From: an uncultured Lachnospiraceae bacterium
Lineage (GTDB): Bacteria > Bacillota > Clostridia > Lachnospirales > Lachnospiraceae
Direction of reading: 5' to 3'
DNA length: 64,000 bases
Assembly: GCA_910579275.1 (NCBI GenBank)
Contig: CAJTTO010000010.1
Location: 26,185 to 90,184, forward strand
Shown here: piece after piece, positions 35,684 to 45,615 of the stretch
How positions within the stretch are numbered: position 1 is the stretch's first letter
Layout of the letters: each line of letters opens with the position of its first letter
Notes under the pieces: generated by a model
The model's database searches: none
Seen by the model: the letters and a program-made list of their open reading frames with translations, nothing else
Told to the model about the DNA's origin: nothing
Program-made: the position numbers and the translations under genes

Positions 35684-35774
35684 TATTCCCATACTGCTTC
35701 CTTACGCCGGTATTATCCGGTTCAAGTAATGAGGGTAAAGTCTCAGCGATGTGCACCCCTAGCGTGATAAAATA
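35684..35774 (-). ncRNA. TPP (THI-box) riboswitch
   Basis: The minus strand reads CTAGGGGTGC, then GCTGAGA, ACCC, a TTGAACCGGATAATACCGG helix, and GCGTAAGGAAG, in the conserved order of the TPP aptamer (pyrimidine-sensor GCUGAGA and the CUGGAUAAUACCAG-type P4 region). Outer P1 pairing is probably TATTTT with GGAATA, so exact ends are approximate. It precedes thiT and should repress it when thiamine pyrophosphate is plentiful. Confidence 0.95.
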
Positions 35775-35836
35775 TGTTTCAACATATTCGTACAGGAACA
35801 ACTATACCTTTTCTTTATTTTGTTGTCAAGTGTTTT

Positions 35837-37828
35837 TTACGTATACACAATCTTATAATAGCTCCGCGACGTGGCCTGAAACACGATAAAGTAAATCATG
35901 GCAAACACTGCTGCCGTCACTATCAGACAGCCGACAAACAGCTCCGTATTCATCAGGCCAAACACAAACATGATCGTCTTTAGCATTGGAAATGCCATTG
36001 CCAGATGAAGGACGGCAACGATAATCGGCATAAAAAATACCGTCCGCACCTGCGTATTGATTGCCGCCTTTACCACCTCACGCCCCATGCCGACCTTGGT
36101 CATGATGGCAAAGCGCTCCCTGTCCTCAAAGCCCTCCGAAATCTGCTTGTAATAGATAATCAGCACTGTAATCATCAGAAACAGGATTCCAAGAAACAGT
36201 CCAAGGAACAGAAAACCGCCGTTAAGCTCCATGTATTCTTTACGCTGCTCCGTCCTTGAAGTGACCATGCCCGAAGTAAACGCAATTTTTTTCCTGCACG
36301 TCTCAAGTGTCTCCCGCACTGCCGCCGCAAATGCCTTTCTCTCCTCTATGGAACCGTCCGTGTCTATTTCCATATGATACTGTACTTCGCCGGACAGAAA
36401 TGGCTCGAGCGCGAGCGCATCCTCCACCACAATATAAATCATCGGCTGGCTGCCCAATAACATCTGAATCTCTTTGTCCGGAAACTCCTCCGAGAATGGC
36501 ATCTTGCCCGCAACCAAGCAGTCCGTTCCGAAAATCCGGATCACATCCGCGTCAAAAGCATTTGACGCCGTGACCAATACGCTTCCCTGCGCAATCGGTT
36601 CATAGACGTGCCCTGTGAATTTCTCGTAGTCTGCCCGCGCCATCACATAAAGCATTCCCATATCCTCAAAGCCATAAGAAGGATCTGTATTATCGTAACG
36701 CTCCACTACATTTCCCTCCATGTGCACCAACGATACAATGTTCGCATATTCTGACACTGATGTCAGTTCTCTGTTCTGCCGCTGTGCCACATCCGCTATT
36801 TGATTTGCAATAAATTCCCTGTCGTCCTGCGTCGGAATACGGTCAAAGTACAGCGTTGTAATGATTTCACTCGGAAAATTATTTCTTATGGAGTCCTCCC
36901 CGCCCATATACAGGCATACTGTCGTTGAGATGATTACCAGAACCATTGTGGACAGGACACAGATATTTGCAAGCCCGACCGCATTGCGTTTCATTCGGTA
37001 AAGCATTCCCGATACCGTAATAAAATGCGCCGTCTGATAATAATATTTCTTGTTCCTTTTCAGCATTTTTAAAAAGGCAATGCTGACCGACAGAAAGAGT
37101 GCATATGTTCCTACAATGACGAGAATCACCGCCGCAAAGAACATATTGACCGCTTCCAGAATACCTTGAGCGGTGACTGCAAGATAGTAGCCCGTAAGAA
37201 TGCACCCAATGCCGGACAACGCAGCTATCCATCTTACCTTCGGTTCACGCTCCCCCACATTGTTCCCATGCAGCAGCGCAATGGGATTGGCAAGGCTTAC
37301 CTGCAAAAAATTATAAAACAGCATCAGGACATATACCAGTCCAAACAGCTCAGCCGTCTGTAAACAGCCCCATCCCGAAACATAAAACGGAATGCTTTCT
37401 GACATTCCTATCAGTTTTACGAGAAACATTGCCACAAGCTTGTGAAACACAATTCCAAGCACAAGCCCGCCGCAGACGGTAAATGCATATAAAATGACAG
37501 CCTCCCACGCCATCACCTTTGCAATATGCTTTTTTTCCATGCCCAAAATATTGTAGACACCCAGCTCTTTCCTGCGCCGCTTCATCACAAAGCTGTTTGT
37601 ATAAAACAGAAAAATCCCTGTGCACAATGCCACGATTACAAGCCCCATTGTCAGCATAATATATACTGTCTCTGCGCCGCGCATGGCCGCAATCCCGTCA
37701 CTACCCTGAATGGCGCGCATAATGTAGAACATCATGGCGGATACCATTCCTGCCAAAATATACGGCAGATAAAACTGCCTGTTGTTTTTTAAATTGGTCA
37801 CTGCCAACCTGAAATATAAACGATTCAT
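35837..37828 (-). CDS. BceB-type ABC transporter permease
   Basis: A 663-residue FtsX-fold permease with ten predicted spans and a large extracytoplasmic domain (about 290-520) between spans 7 and 8, which is diagnostic of peptide-antibiotic sensing/detoxification permeases such as BceB. Motifs: NLKNNRQFYLPYILAG at the start, RRKELGVYNILGMEKKHI in the first cytoplasmic loop, and IYYKQISEGFEDRERFAIMTKVGM later. It partners the ATPase upstream and signals to the intramembrane-sensing kinase at 38849. Likely confers resistance to lipid-II-binding peptides. Confidence 0.9.
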   Translation of the reverse strand: MNRLYFRLAVTNLKNNRQFYLPYILAGMVSAMMFYIMRAIQGSDGIAAMRGAETVYIMLTMGLVIVALCTGIFLFYTNSFVMKRRRKELGVYNILGMEKKHIAKVMAWEAVILYAFTVCGGLVLGIVFHKLVAMFLVKLIGMSESIPFYVSGWGCLQTAELFGLVYVLMLFYNFLQVSLANPIALLHGNNVGEREPKVRWIAALSGIGCILTGYYLAVTAQGILEAVNMFFAAVILVIVGTYALFLSVSIAFLKMLKRNKKYYYQTAHFITVSGMLYRMKRNAVGLANICVLSTMVLVIISTTVCLYMGGEDSIRNNFPSEIITTLYFDRIPTQDDREFIANQIADVAQRQNRELTSVSEYANIVSLVHMEGNVVERYDNTDPSYGFEDMGMLYVMARADYEKFTGHVYEPIAQGSVLVTASNAFDADVIRIFGTDCLVAGKMPFSEEFPDKEIQMLLGSQPMIYIVVEDALALEPFLSGEVQYHMEIDTDGSIEERKAFAAAVRETLETCRKKIAFTSGMVTSRTEQRKEYMELNGGFLFLGLFLGILFLMITVLIIYYKQISEGFEDRERFAIMTKVGMGREVVKAAINTQVRTVFFMPIIVAVLHLAMAFPMLKTIMFVFGLMNTELFVGCLIVTAAVFAMIYFIVFQATSRSYYKIVYT

Positions 37829-37862
37829 AACAATTCCTTTCCCGGCTTTAAAATGTCATTTC

Positions 37863-38636
37863 TTATGGGAGACTCGTCTCGCCCGTCTTCTGTGCAAGCA
37901 CCGTGAGCGTGTCTGATATTCTGGCATACAGCTGCTCATTTGTCAGATTTCCGCGGTACAGCTGGTGAAAGACCTCCCCGTCCTTGATAAACAAAATGCG
38001 ATCCGCATGGCTTGCCGCCTTGGTACTGTGCGTCACCATAAGGATAGTCTGCCCGTCATGGTTAATGTCCCGAAACACACTGAGCAGCTCCGCGGACGCC
38101 TTGGAGTCAAGTGCACCCGTCGGCTCATCCGCAAGAATCAGCTGCGGATTCGTGATGATTGCCCGTGCCACGGCTGTCCGCTGTTTCTCTCCGCCCGATA
38201 CTTCATATGGATATTTTTCCAGCAGCTGCGCGATGCCAAGCCTGTTCGCAATCGGAGCAAGGCGCTGCTCCATCTCCGCAGGCGGTTTCCCCTGCAGGAC
38301 AAGCGGCAGAAAAATATTGTCCTGCAGCGAAAAATTATCCAACAAATTAAAATCCTGAAATACAAAGCCAAGGTTATCGCGCCGGAACGCCGAGATTTCC
38401 TTTTCCTTTATGGTTGTCAAATTCTTTCCGTTTAACAGCACTTCACCGCCTGTCGGCTTGTCAAGCGACGCGAGGATGTTTAAGAGCGTTGTCTTTCCCG
38501 AGCCGGACTCCCCCATTATCGCCACGTACTCTCCCTGTTCCACGGAGAAATTCATATTCGAAAGCGCCTGTACTTTTGTGCTCCCGAAACGCGTTGTATA
38601 GACTTTACGAACATTTTTTACCTCTAAAATAGACAT
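37863..38636 (-). CDS. BceA-type ABC transporter ATPase
   Basis: Cytosolic ATPase of 257 residues. Walker A GESGSGKTTLLN, Q-loop FVFQDFNLLD, signature VSGGEKQRTAVARAI, Walker B LILADEPTGALD and H-loop VTHSTKAAS are intact. The sequence is of the MacB/BceA group. The 34-bp gap to the permease indicates one operon; a 212-bp gap separates it from the kinase gene, where a separate promoter answering the response regulator would be expected. Confidence 0.95.
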   Translation of the reverse strand: MSILEVKNVRKVYTTRFGSTKVQALSNMNFSVEQGEYVAIMGESGSGKTTLLNILASLDKPTGGEVLLNGKNLTTIKEKEISAFRRDNLGFVFQDFNLLDNFSLQDNIFLPLVLQGKPPAEMEQRLAPIANRLGIAQLLEKYPYEVSGGEKQRTAVARAIITNPQLILADEPTGALDSKASAELLSVFRDINHDGQTILMVTHSTKAASHADRILFIKDGEVFHQLYRGNLTNEQLYARISDTLTVLAQKTGETSLP

Positions 38637-38848
38637 GATTTCTTTTTCCTTTCTATCAGTGATACATCCGCCTTGTAAATACAGTATAACAAAAAAGGAA
38701 ACTGCAAGCTATTTGACAGGCTTACATTTTCCCTTTTATTCTTACATTGTTGTAAGAATTTCTGTTCTGTACGAACGCTTCACGCAGATTTATGAACGTT
38801 GTCAGCTCGGCTGCTGTTTGGATTGTAATAGGATTATGTATGGCTTGT

Positions 38849-39997
38849 CTACTTGTCCTTTCTGCTCGGCAAATTAAAAAGATGTAAAGCCTTATTGGAT
38901 TCCATCACGATTTCCACCTTCGTTCCGATTCCCTGCTCGGAGGTAATACGGAACGGATGCCCGAGTTTATCCAGTATGGAACGACACAGGTAAAGCCCTA
39001 TTCCGGTGGAATATTTGTCAGCGTGTCCGTTGTAGCCTGTATATCCTTTTTCACAGACTCTGGGAAGATCCTCCGCGCGGATGCCAATTCCTGTATCTTC
39101 TATCACAATCCGTACACTTTCTCCATAAGCAGCATCCTCACAGGCTTCCGCCCATCCCCTTTTTTCCGCCTCCTCACAGTCCGCAGCGCCGCATGGGTGT
39201 CCGGCACCGCACACGCGAATCGTGACGCCGCCCTGCTTTGTGTATTTGACCGCATTCGACAAAAGCTGGTCAATCACAAACCCCAGCCACTTTTTATCTG
39301 TCACTGCCATGATATCCTGCGGTGCGTATGCCAGCCGGAGCTGTTTCTGGATAAACTGTTTGGCATACTTGTGGATGGACGATTTTATCACCTCGTCGAG
39401 TCTTATGTGCTCAAACACAAAATCGTTTGTCTCAGATCCTAGCCGCGTGTACTGCAGCGCCATATCGACATACTGCTCAATCCGGAAAAGCTCGCTCTGC
39501 ATCTGCCTGCTGTTTGTGACACAAGTGTCATTTTCTTCCATCTCATCCGTCTCCAGATAGGCGTTTGCCTCCTCGTCAATCAGAAGTTTCAGCGCGGCAA
39601 TCGGCGTCTTAATCTGGTGCACCCACATGGAATAATATGCCGCCATATCCTGCTGGCGGGTCATCAGCTCATTCTGCACCCTGTCTTTCTCCTGCACAAG
39701 CACATTGATGCTGTCCTGATAATATGTCTCGTACAAGTACTCCGGCGCTTTCATCTCGTTCTGCACCTCTGCAATATTCTGGCGCATCACCCTAAGCTGA
39801 CAGATGCTTTCACAGTGTCTTCCATATCCGGTCACTGCCGCAGCCACAGTGACAAAGACACACAAGAGCATCCCATATCCGATTTCATACGCAGGGATTC
39901 CGTTCAGCATCATCGTCGCAGTCATCACCAGTGCAATGAACAGAATCACGGCAAGCCAGCCGCTGTTTTCCCTGATATATACCCTAAAGTCTTTCAT
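38849..39997 (-). CDS. BceS-type intramembrane-sensing histidine kinase
   Basis: A 382-residue membrane kinase with two spans close together (about 10-28 and 33-52) and almost no outside loop, the hallmark of kinases that sense through a BceAB-type transporter. H-box WVHQIKTPIAALKLLID, N-box FVIDQLLSNAVKYT, and ATP-lid motifs DTGIGIRAEDLP and GYNGHADKYSTGIGLYL are intact. Start ATG at 39997 has AAGGAGGA six bases upstream. It follows the response regulator by about 20 bp. Confidence 0.92.
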   Translation of the reverse strand: MKDFRVYIRENSGWLAVILFIALVMTATMMLNGIPAYEIGYGMLLCVFVTVAAAVTGYGRHCESICQLRVMRQNIAEVQNEMKAPEYLYETYYQDSINVLVQEKDRVQNELMTRQQDMAAYYSMWVHQIKTPIAALKLLIDEEANAYLETDEMEENDTCVTNSRQMQSELFRIEQYVDMALQYTRLGSETNDFVFEHIRLDEVIKSSIHKYAKQFIQKQLRLAYAPQDIMAVTDKKWLGFVIDQLLSNAVKYTKQGGVTIRVCGAGHPCGAADCEEAEKRGWAEACEDAAYGESVRIVIEDTGIGIRAEDLPRVCEKGYTGYNGHADKYSTGIGLYLCRSILDKLGHPFRITSEQGIGTKVEIVMESNKALHLFNLPSRKDK

Positions 39998-40019
39998 CCA
40001 AATCCTCCTTGCCAAAGAG

Positions 40020-40691
40020 CTACCCTACACGATATCCAATCCCCTTTTTGGTCTGTATAAAGTCTGAAAGCCCCGCAGTCTCAAGCTTCTTCCGCAGGCG
40101 GTTTACATTTACCGACAGCGTGTTTTCATCCACATAGCTGTCGCTCTCCCACAGCTTTGTCATCAGGTTATCCCGCGCCACGACCTTTTCCTTGTTTTCC
40201 ATCAGTACCTGCAAAATGCGCAGCTCATTTTTGGTCAGCTCTAGTTTCTCACTGCCGTATACCAATGTCGCCTCTGTGAGATTCAGCATTGCTCCCCGGT
40301 GCTCGAGAACCACACTCTGGCTCACAAAATCATAACTCCTGCGCAGCATCGCCTGTATTTTCACAGTGAGAACGTCTAGGTCAAAGGGCTTAGCGATAAA
40401 ATCGTCCCCGCCCATATTCACCGCCATGACAATATTCATGTTGTCGGCCGCCGAGGACAAAAAAATGACTGGCACCTTGGAAACCTTCCGAATCTCACTG
40501 CACCAATGATACCCGTTGTAAAACGGCAGCTTGACATCCATCAGCACCAGCTGCGGTGCCGACCGCACAAACTCGGGCATGACATTTCCCAAATCCTGCG
40601 CGCACTCCACCGCATACCCCCAGCTCTCCAGATGACGTTTTAATCCCGCCGCTATCATCTCGTCATCCTCAACAATAAAAATTTTATACAT
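40020..40691 (-). CDS. OmpR-family response regulator (BceR type)
   Basis: A 223-residue DNA-binding regulator: receiver with DDE acid pocket (VEDDEM), phospho-Asp in LVLMDVKLPFYNGY and Lys in IAKPFDLD, then a winged-helix output (LTKNELRILQVLMENKEKVVARD, VNRLRKKLE). The start at 40691 has GGGGGAAC upstream; an in-frame ATG five codons earlier contains that site. It is the first gene of the leftward Bce module. Confidence 0.93.
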   Translation of the reverse strand: MYKIFIVEDDEMIAAGLKRHLESWGYAVECAQDLGNVMPEFVRSAPQLVLMDVKLPFYNGYHWCSEIRKVSKVPVIFLSSAADNMNIVMAVNMGGDDFIAKPFDLDVLTVKIQAMLRRSYDFVSQSVVLEHRGAMLNLTEATLVYGSEKLELTKNELRILQVLMENKEKVVARDNLMTKLWESDSYVDENTLSVNVNRLRKKLETAGLSDFIQTKKGIGYRVG

Positions 40692-40953
40692 TGTCCGTTC
40701 CCCCATCTAAAAAATTCACATCCGTGTTTCAAAATCTTTCTTTTCATTTTATAATATTTGCGGCGCTTTTTCCAGTACAAGCTTCTCCCTGTTACAAAAT
40801 CTGGAATCTTTTATATAGTCAATTTTATTTCCGTCAGCGCAAAAAGCATTTCATATCCTGTCAGCGCTCCCAAAACAGTACCAAATTCCACCGCTTTCTG
40901 TTATAATGAACCCATGTCCAAAACGCAAATTACGATACAAAGGAGTCTTTCAT

Positions 40954-42798
40954 ATGAGCAACAGCACTCCCGGCAAGGTTCTGTTAATCGGAATCAATGC
41001 CAAATACATCCACTCCAACCCGGCAGTCTACAGCCTGAAGGCCTATGCGGACAAATATTATCCGGAGCGCCCCGACGGATGCGTCCTCGAGATTGCAGAG
41101 TATACCATCAACCAGCCGGCAGATGCCATTCTCGCCGATATCTACCAGCACAGGCCGCAGGCTGCGGCTTTTTCGTGTTATATCTGGAACTGGACGCTTG
41201 TTCAGGAGCTGCTGGGAGAGCTGCCAAAAGTTTTGCCCGATACCGAACTCTGGCTCGGCGGTCCGGAGGTTTCTTTTCATACCGATAGCCTGATACGCAC
41301 CTTCCCCCAGCTTACCGGAATCATGGTTGGGGAGGGCGAGGAGACCTTTCTGGAATTGCTGCATTATTACTGGGAAAACACAGTGTCCCTCGCAGATGTG
41401 AAGGGAATCGTCCGCAAAGAAGGCTTTACCGGAGAGCGCGAGCTTGTCGATATCAACAATGTGCCGTTTCTATACGCGCCGGACACAGCGCCCACTGCCA
41501 ATCCTTCCAAACAGGATTTTGACACGGACATCGACACCGCCCCTCGGCACACCATTCCAGACGCATTCCAAAACCGCATCCTCTACTATGAGTCCCAGCG
41601 CGGCTGTCCGTTTCGGTGCGCCTACTGCCTTTCATCCATCGACAAGACAGTGCGCCTGCGCAGCATGGAAACCGTAAAATCAGAACTGCGCTGTTTTCTT
41701 GACAACCGCGTGCCGCAGGTAAAATTTATAGACCGCACGTTTAACTGTAACCGGAAGCATGCGCTTGCCATCTGGAACTATCTGAAAGAAAATGACAACG
41801 GTGTCACAAATTTTCACTTTGAAATCGCGGCGGATTTGTTGACAGAAGATCATCTCAAGACGATGCGCGGTATGCGCCCTGGACTGATTCAGCTTGAAAT
41901 CGGCGTGCAGTCTGCAAACGAAAAGACATTACAGGCAATCAACCGCCATACGGATATGCATTTGCTGCGCAAAACGGTGGCGGTCATTCACAGCTTCCGG
42001 AATATCCATCAGCATCTCGACTTGATTGCCGGACTTCCCTATGAGGATTATGACAGCTTTGCGGACTCGTTCAACACTGTGTATGCCATGGCGCCTGACC
42101 AGCTGCAGCTTGGCTTCCTGAAAGTGTTAAAAGGCTCCCCCATGGAGCAGTGCGCAGACGACTATGGCATCGTATACAGTTCCAAGCCGCCGTATGAAGT
42201 GCTTTACACCAAGTGGCTCCGCTACAGCGATGTGCGCAGACTAAAAGAAATTGAAGAGATGGTAGAGCTGTACTATAATTCCAGCCAGTTTACGCACACG
42301 CTGCCTGTGCTGGCGCAGTACTTTGCCTCACCGTTCGGCATGTATGAGGCGCTTGCAGACTACTACCGCGCGAACGGTTTTTTTACCAGCGCGCCCTCCA
42401 GAGCCTACCGCTATCAAGTGTTGTTGGACTTTGCATGCACTGTCGCCGCAGACAAGCAGGCGCTGTTCGCCGAACTGCTCACCTTTGACCTGTATCTGCG
42501 CGAAAACCTGAAAAGCCGGCCGGACTTTTCGCCCAAAAGCAGCCCCGATCGGGACAAGCTGCGCCGTTTTTATGAAAACGAGGCACAGACACCACAATTT
42601 TTGCAGAATTATGACGGCTGTACCTCTGTGCAGCTTTTGCGGATGACGCATATTGAGCAGTTTTCCTATCCCGTCTGGAAAAAACACTCCGTCAGCTGCC
42701 CTGAGAAATTAAAAACGCCTGCCTATGTCCTTTTTGACTATAAGCGGCGAAACGCATTGACGCATGACGCAAGCTTCTATGAGATTCTGTTACCCTAG
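40954..42798 (+). CDS. B12-binding-domain radical SAM protein (DUF4080 family)
   Basis: A 614-residue cytosolic enzyme. Residues ~1-140 resemble a cobalamin-binding Rossmann domain (VLLIGINAKYIHSNPAVYSLK, LWLGGPEVSF). The radical SAM cluster motif is ESQRGCPFRCAYCLSS (CxxxCxxC) at about 220-235. A C-terminal DUF4080 region has the family's DKLRRFYENE and FDYKRR motifs. The reaction is unknown; relatives act in methylations or tRNA and lipid modification, but nothing here fixes it. Start at 40954 has AAAGGAG eight bases before; a TATAAT lies at 40902. Confidence 0.85.
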   Translation: MSNSTPGKVLLIGINAKYIHSNPAVYSLKAYADKYYPERPDGCVLEIAEYTINQPADAILADIYQHRPQAAAFSCYIWNWTLVQELLGELPKVLPDTELWLGGPEVSFHTDSLIRTFPQLTGIMVGEGEETFLELLHYYWENTVSLADVKGIVRKEGFTGERELVDINNVPFLYAPDTAPTANPSKQDFDTDIDTAPRHTIPDAFQNRILYYESQRGCPFRCAYCLSSIDKTVRLRSMETVKSELRCFLDNRVPQVKFIDRTFNCNRKHALAIWNYLKENDNGVTNFHFEIAADLLTEDHLKTMRGMRPGLIQLEIGVQSANEKTLQAINRHTDMHLLRKTVAVIHSFRNIHQHLDLIAGLPYEDYDSFADSFNTVYAMAPDQLQLGFLKVLKGSPMEQCADDYGIVYSSKPPYEVLYTKWLRYSDVRRLKEIEEMVELYYNSSQFTHTLPVLAQYFASPFGMYEALADYYRANGFFTSAPSRAYRYQVLLDFACTVAADKQALFAELLTFDLYLRENLKSRPDFSPKSSPDRDKLRRFYENEAQTPQFLQNYDGCTSVQLLRMTHIEQFSYPVWKKHSVSCPEKLKTPAYVLFDYKRRNALTHDASFYEILLP

Positions 42799-42818
42799 GA
42801 TCGACATCATCCGGTTTC

Positions 42819-43829
42819 TCACAGAAGCTCCCGATATACCCGCAGCACATTGCGGTGCAGAATGTTCTCAATCTCCCCCGCCGTGAAATGCTGCCGCTCA
42901 AATTCCGCCACAAGCTTATGCATCTGGGAACAGTCCTGTATCTCAAGTTCGCCGCCAATGCCGTCAAAGTCCGAGCCAAGACCAAGGCACTCCTGCCCGC
43001 CTACATTGATAATGTGCCGTGCATGCGCCGCCATCCGTGACACTGTGGAATGGCTGTCATTCCTTTCGTTTAAAAAACAGCCATAATAGTTTAGTCCGAT
43101 GACACCGCCCCTGTCCGCTACCGCCCTTATCATATCGTCCGTAAGATTTCTGGCATGGCCGCACAGGGAACGCGCATTGGAGTGGCTTGCAACAAAAGGC
43201 TTTCGGGTATTCTTCACGATATCCCAAAAGCCTTTGTCCGATAAATGCGAGACATCGACAATCATGCCCAGCTCCTCCATGCGCTCAACAAAAAGAAAGC
43301 CCTTTTTTGTCAGTCCGTTCGTATTATCAAACACCGGAAAGCCTCTTTGTACACCGCCTCCGGCGTCCAAGGATTCCGGCGCTTCTTCGGAAATCAGATT
43401 CGGAAACGCAAGTTCATTAGGATAATTCCATGTGAGCGTCATCATGCGTGCCCCAAGATGGTACAGCGTCTCAAGATGCTCCGACTCTCCCTTGCAGCAT
43501 CCCCCCTCCTCTATTGTCATCAGGGCAGATATCTTTCCTTCCTTCTCGTTCCGTCGTATTTCATCGTATGTTTTTATGACACAGATGTCATTTTTATTTT
43601 TTTCCATCTCGGTATTAAAGACATCTATCAGCTCCAGCACATACGCAAACGGGTCAATTCCTTTTTTTAAATCGACATACATGGCAAAATTCTGCAGCAG
43701 GTACCCTGCCTGTTTCATCTTCTGAATATCCACATGCAGCTTGTTGCGGGAGAGCTGCTGCGGGCTTCCCGTCTTTGCGCTCTCCCATATCTCAGAAATA
43801 GTATCACAGTGCATATCTGCTATTTTCAT
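42819..43829 (-). CDS. Membrane dipeptidase (peptidase M19)
   Basis: A 336-residue zinc-dependent dipeptidase of the renal dipeptidase family; bacterial members cleave Xaa-D/L dipeptides and sometimes process peptidoglycan peptides or cyclic dipeptides. Metal ligands appear as ADMHCDTI (HxD, residues 6-9), the bridging Glu in LMTIEEGG (about 125), and the histidines in VDVSHLSDKGFW and PFVASHSNARSL. GSDFDGIGG near the C terminus is the conserved Asp. It is convergent with the radical SAM gene with only 20 bp between. Confidence 0.92.
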   Translation of the reverse strand: MKIADMHCDTISEIWESAKTGSPQQLSRNKLHVDIQKMKQAGYLLQNFAMYVDLKKGIDPFAYVLELIDVFNTEMEKNKNDICVIKTYDEIRRNEKEGKISALMTIEEGGCCKGESEHLETLYHLGARMMTLTWNYPNELAFPNLISEEAPESLDAGGGVQRGFPVFDNTNGLTKKGFLFVERMEELGMIVDVSHLSDKGFWDIVKNTRKPFVASHSNARSLCGHARNLTDDMIRAVADRGGVIGLNYYGCFLNERNDSHSTVSRMAAHARHIINVGGQECLGLGSDFDGIGGELEIQDCSQMHKLVAEFERQHFTAGEIENILHRNVLRVYRELL

Positions 43830-43852
43830 GATTCCGACCTCGCATTCCTTCT

Positions 43853-44458
43853 CTACTCGATGCGCTTAAAGTCCGACGCAGGGTGCTTGCACCACGGACA
43901 TACAAAGTCCTCGGGCAAGACATCTCCCTCATAAATGTATCCGCAGACAGTACAGATAAATCCTTTTTTCTTTTCCGCTGCCGCAGGCGCTGTCTTAATA
44001 TTGTTCTGGTAATAGCTGTATGTCACGGAGCTGTCCTCAGACAATACGGCGCCGTCCGTCACATCCGCGAGGAAAAGGGTATGTGTGCCAAGATCCGTCG
44101 CCGACACCACCTTCGCCGACAAAAACGCATTTGTCTCCTCCGCGATATAAATGACGCCGTTTTCCGCACGCTGAAATGCAATTTCCTGCGTCTTGTCAAC
44201 GTCTGCACCGCTCTGGAACCCCCAGTGTTTGTACGTGTCAAATTTTGATTTTTCCGTCAGAATCGACACATTAAACACGCCCGTCCTCACAATCATGTCA
44301 TGTGTATAATTTTTCTTGTTTACCGCCACGACGATGCGGTTCGGATCTGTCGTAACCTGTGAAACGGTATTGACAATACAGCCGTTATCCTTTTCGCCCT
44401 CCTTTGCGGTCAGTATAAACAATCCGTAAGTTAAATTGTACATTGCTTTCTTGTCCAT
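43853..44458 (-). CDS. Flavin reductase-rubredoxin fusion (high-molecular-weight rubredoxin)
   Basis: A 201-residue redox protein. Residues 1-150 are a FMN-binding flavin-reductase-like domain (NLTYGLFILTA, NGCIVNTVSQVTTDP, NVSILTEKSKFD), and 160-201 a rubredoxin with four iron ligands: CTVCGYIYEGDV and CPWCKHPASDF. In clostridia such proteins pass electrons from NAD(P)H to flavodiiron proteins and protect from oxygen or NO. The gene follows M19's start by 23 bp, on the same strand upstream. Confidence 0.93.
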   Translation of the reverse strand: MDKKAMYNLTYGLFILTAKEGEKDNGCIVNTVSQVTTDPNRIVVAVNKKNYTHDMIVRTGVFNVSILTEKSKFDTYKHWGFQSGADVDKTQEIAFQRAENGVIYIAEETNAFLSAKVVSATDLGTHTLFLADVTDGAVLSEDSSVTYSYYQNNIKTAPAAAEKKKGFICTVCGYIYEGDVLPEDFVCPWCKHPASDFKRIE

Positions 44459-44473
44459 AAATAATCTCTCCTT

Positions 44474-45361
44474 TCAGCTCAGTTCCTTGATAAAAGAATG
44501 TGGTGTCACATGATATTTTTTCTTAAATGCCCTGTGAAAATATGACAGGTTGCGGAATCCTACGGACAGTGAAACATCCAGAATGGACGTATTTCCCTCC
44601 TCGAATAGCTCCACCGACTTTTCCAGCCGGAGGTTATTGATATATTCCACACAGGTCATGCTCATGTGCTTCTTAAAAAATCGCATAAAATGATAGTCGC
44701 TGAAGCTGCACAGCTTCGCCAGCTCCGAGACAGAAATCGGCTCCGCATAGTGCTGTTCAATATAGTCAAGCACCTGCTTGAGCTTGTCGGACGAAATCCT
44801 TGCCCCCGGGGAAGCATTGCCGCCCCGATACTGCAAAAGCAGAAAAATAACCTGTAAAAACAAGGACTTCAGAGCCAGCTCGTAGCCGGCTACGGACTCA
44901 TTGTACAAGGATGTAATCTGCCCAAAAATTTTCCGAAGGGATGCATATGCGGGATGCTCCGGCGTTATCAGGCAGGGCAGGGTGAACTCCTGTTTCATTA
45001 TCGGCGCCAAATAGCGTGCGGCACAAATGTCAGTGGCATTTCCGCCGAGAAAATTCAGATGAAAAACATATGTCTCCGAGTACGTTTCCGTGTGATCCTC
45101 TGCCCTGCGCGCAATAGCATGCAAAAGCAGCGGCGGCACAAACAAAAGGTCGCCCTCCTTCACCTCGTACTCCACAAAGTCAATCTGGTAAATGCAGCTT
45201 CCCCCTGTAATCAGCGTAAGCTCCGCCTCCTCATGCCAGTGGATTGAGACAGACGGATAACCCCCGGCAAGCCGCGTAATGTATTTCTGCACCGGAAAAA
45301 ATGCTTCCCCGTGTTTTGCATTTTCCTTTTGTTCCATGGAAGGAAAATAATGTTTTTTCAT
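44474..45361 (-). CDS. AraC-family transcription regulator with cupin sensor
   Basis: A 295-residue regulator. The N-terminal cupin half is seen in VSIHWHEEAELTLITGG and EGDLLFVPPLLLHAI, suggesting a small sugar-like ligand. The C-terminal double helix-turn-helix runs from SVSELAKLCSFSDYHFMRFFKKH to GFRNLSYFHRAFKKKYHVTPHSF. It lies 15 bp upstream of the flavin reductase-rubredoxin gene on the same strand, an odd pairing; the target genes cannot be told from sequence. Confidence 0.9.
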   Translation of the reverse strand: MKKHYFPSMEQKENAKHGEAFFPVQKYITRLAGGYPSVSIHWHEEAELTLITGGSCIYQIDFVEYEVKEGDLLFVPPLLLHAIARRAEDHTETYSETYVFHLNFLGGNATDICAARYLAPIMKQEFTLPCLITPEHPAYASLRKIFGQITSLYNESVAGYELALKSLFLQVIFLLLQYRGGNASPGARISSDKLKQVLDYIEQHYAEPISVSELAKLCSFSDYHFMRFFKKHMSMTCVEYINNLRLEKSVELFEEGNTSILDVSLSVGFRNLSYFHRAFKKKYHVTPHSFIKELS

Positions 45362-45545
45362 AAAATGATCCTCTCATAAAGTTCGCTGCAGCAGCATCCC
45401 TTTCACAAATCCGGTGTCCGAAAACAGCAAAATCCGCAGTTTTGTGTCAAAATTTAAGAAAAATTTTATAATGTATATATAATCAGCTTTCTTAATAGCA
45501 GTATACTACATCCATTCAAATATAGCAATCAATTTATTGGCACCC

Positions 45546-45576
45546 GCAAAAAGACCACCGCGTTCGCGGTGGTCTT
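45546..45576 (-). terminator. Flagellin terminator
   Basis: AAGACCACCGC pairs with GCGGTGGTCTT (45551-45576) and five T follow on the minus strand. It lies 40 bp after the flagellin stop. The rest of 45362-45545 has no gene; near 45440-45500 it is AT-rich and probably carries the AraC-gene promoter. Confidence 0.88.
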
Positions 45577-45615
45577 GTATATTGCTATATCTGTCACGCT
45601 GATCTGCCGGGCAAA

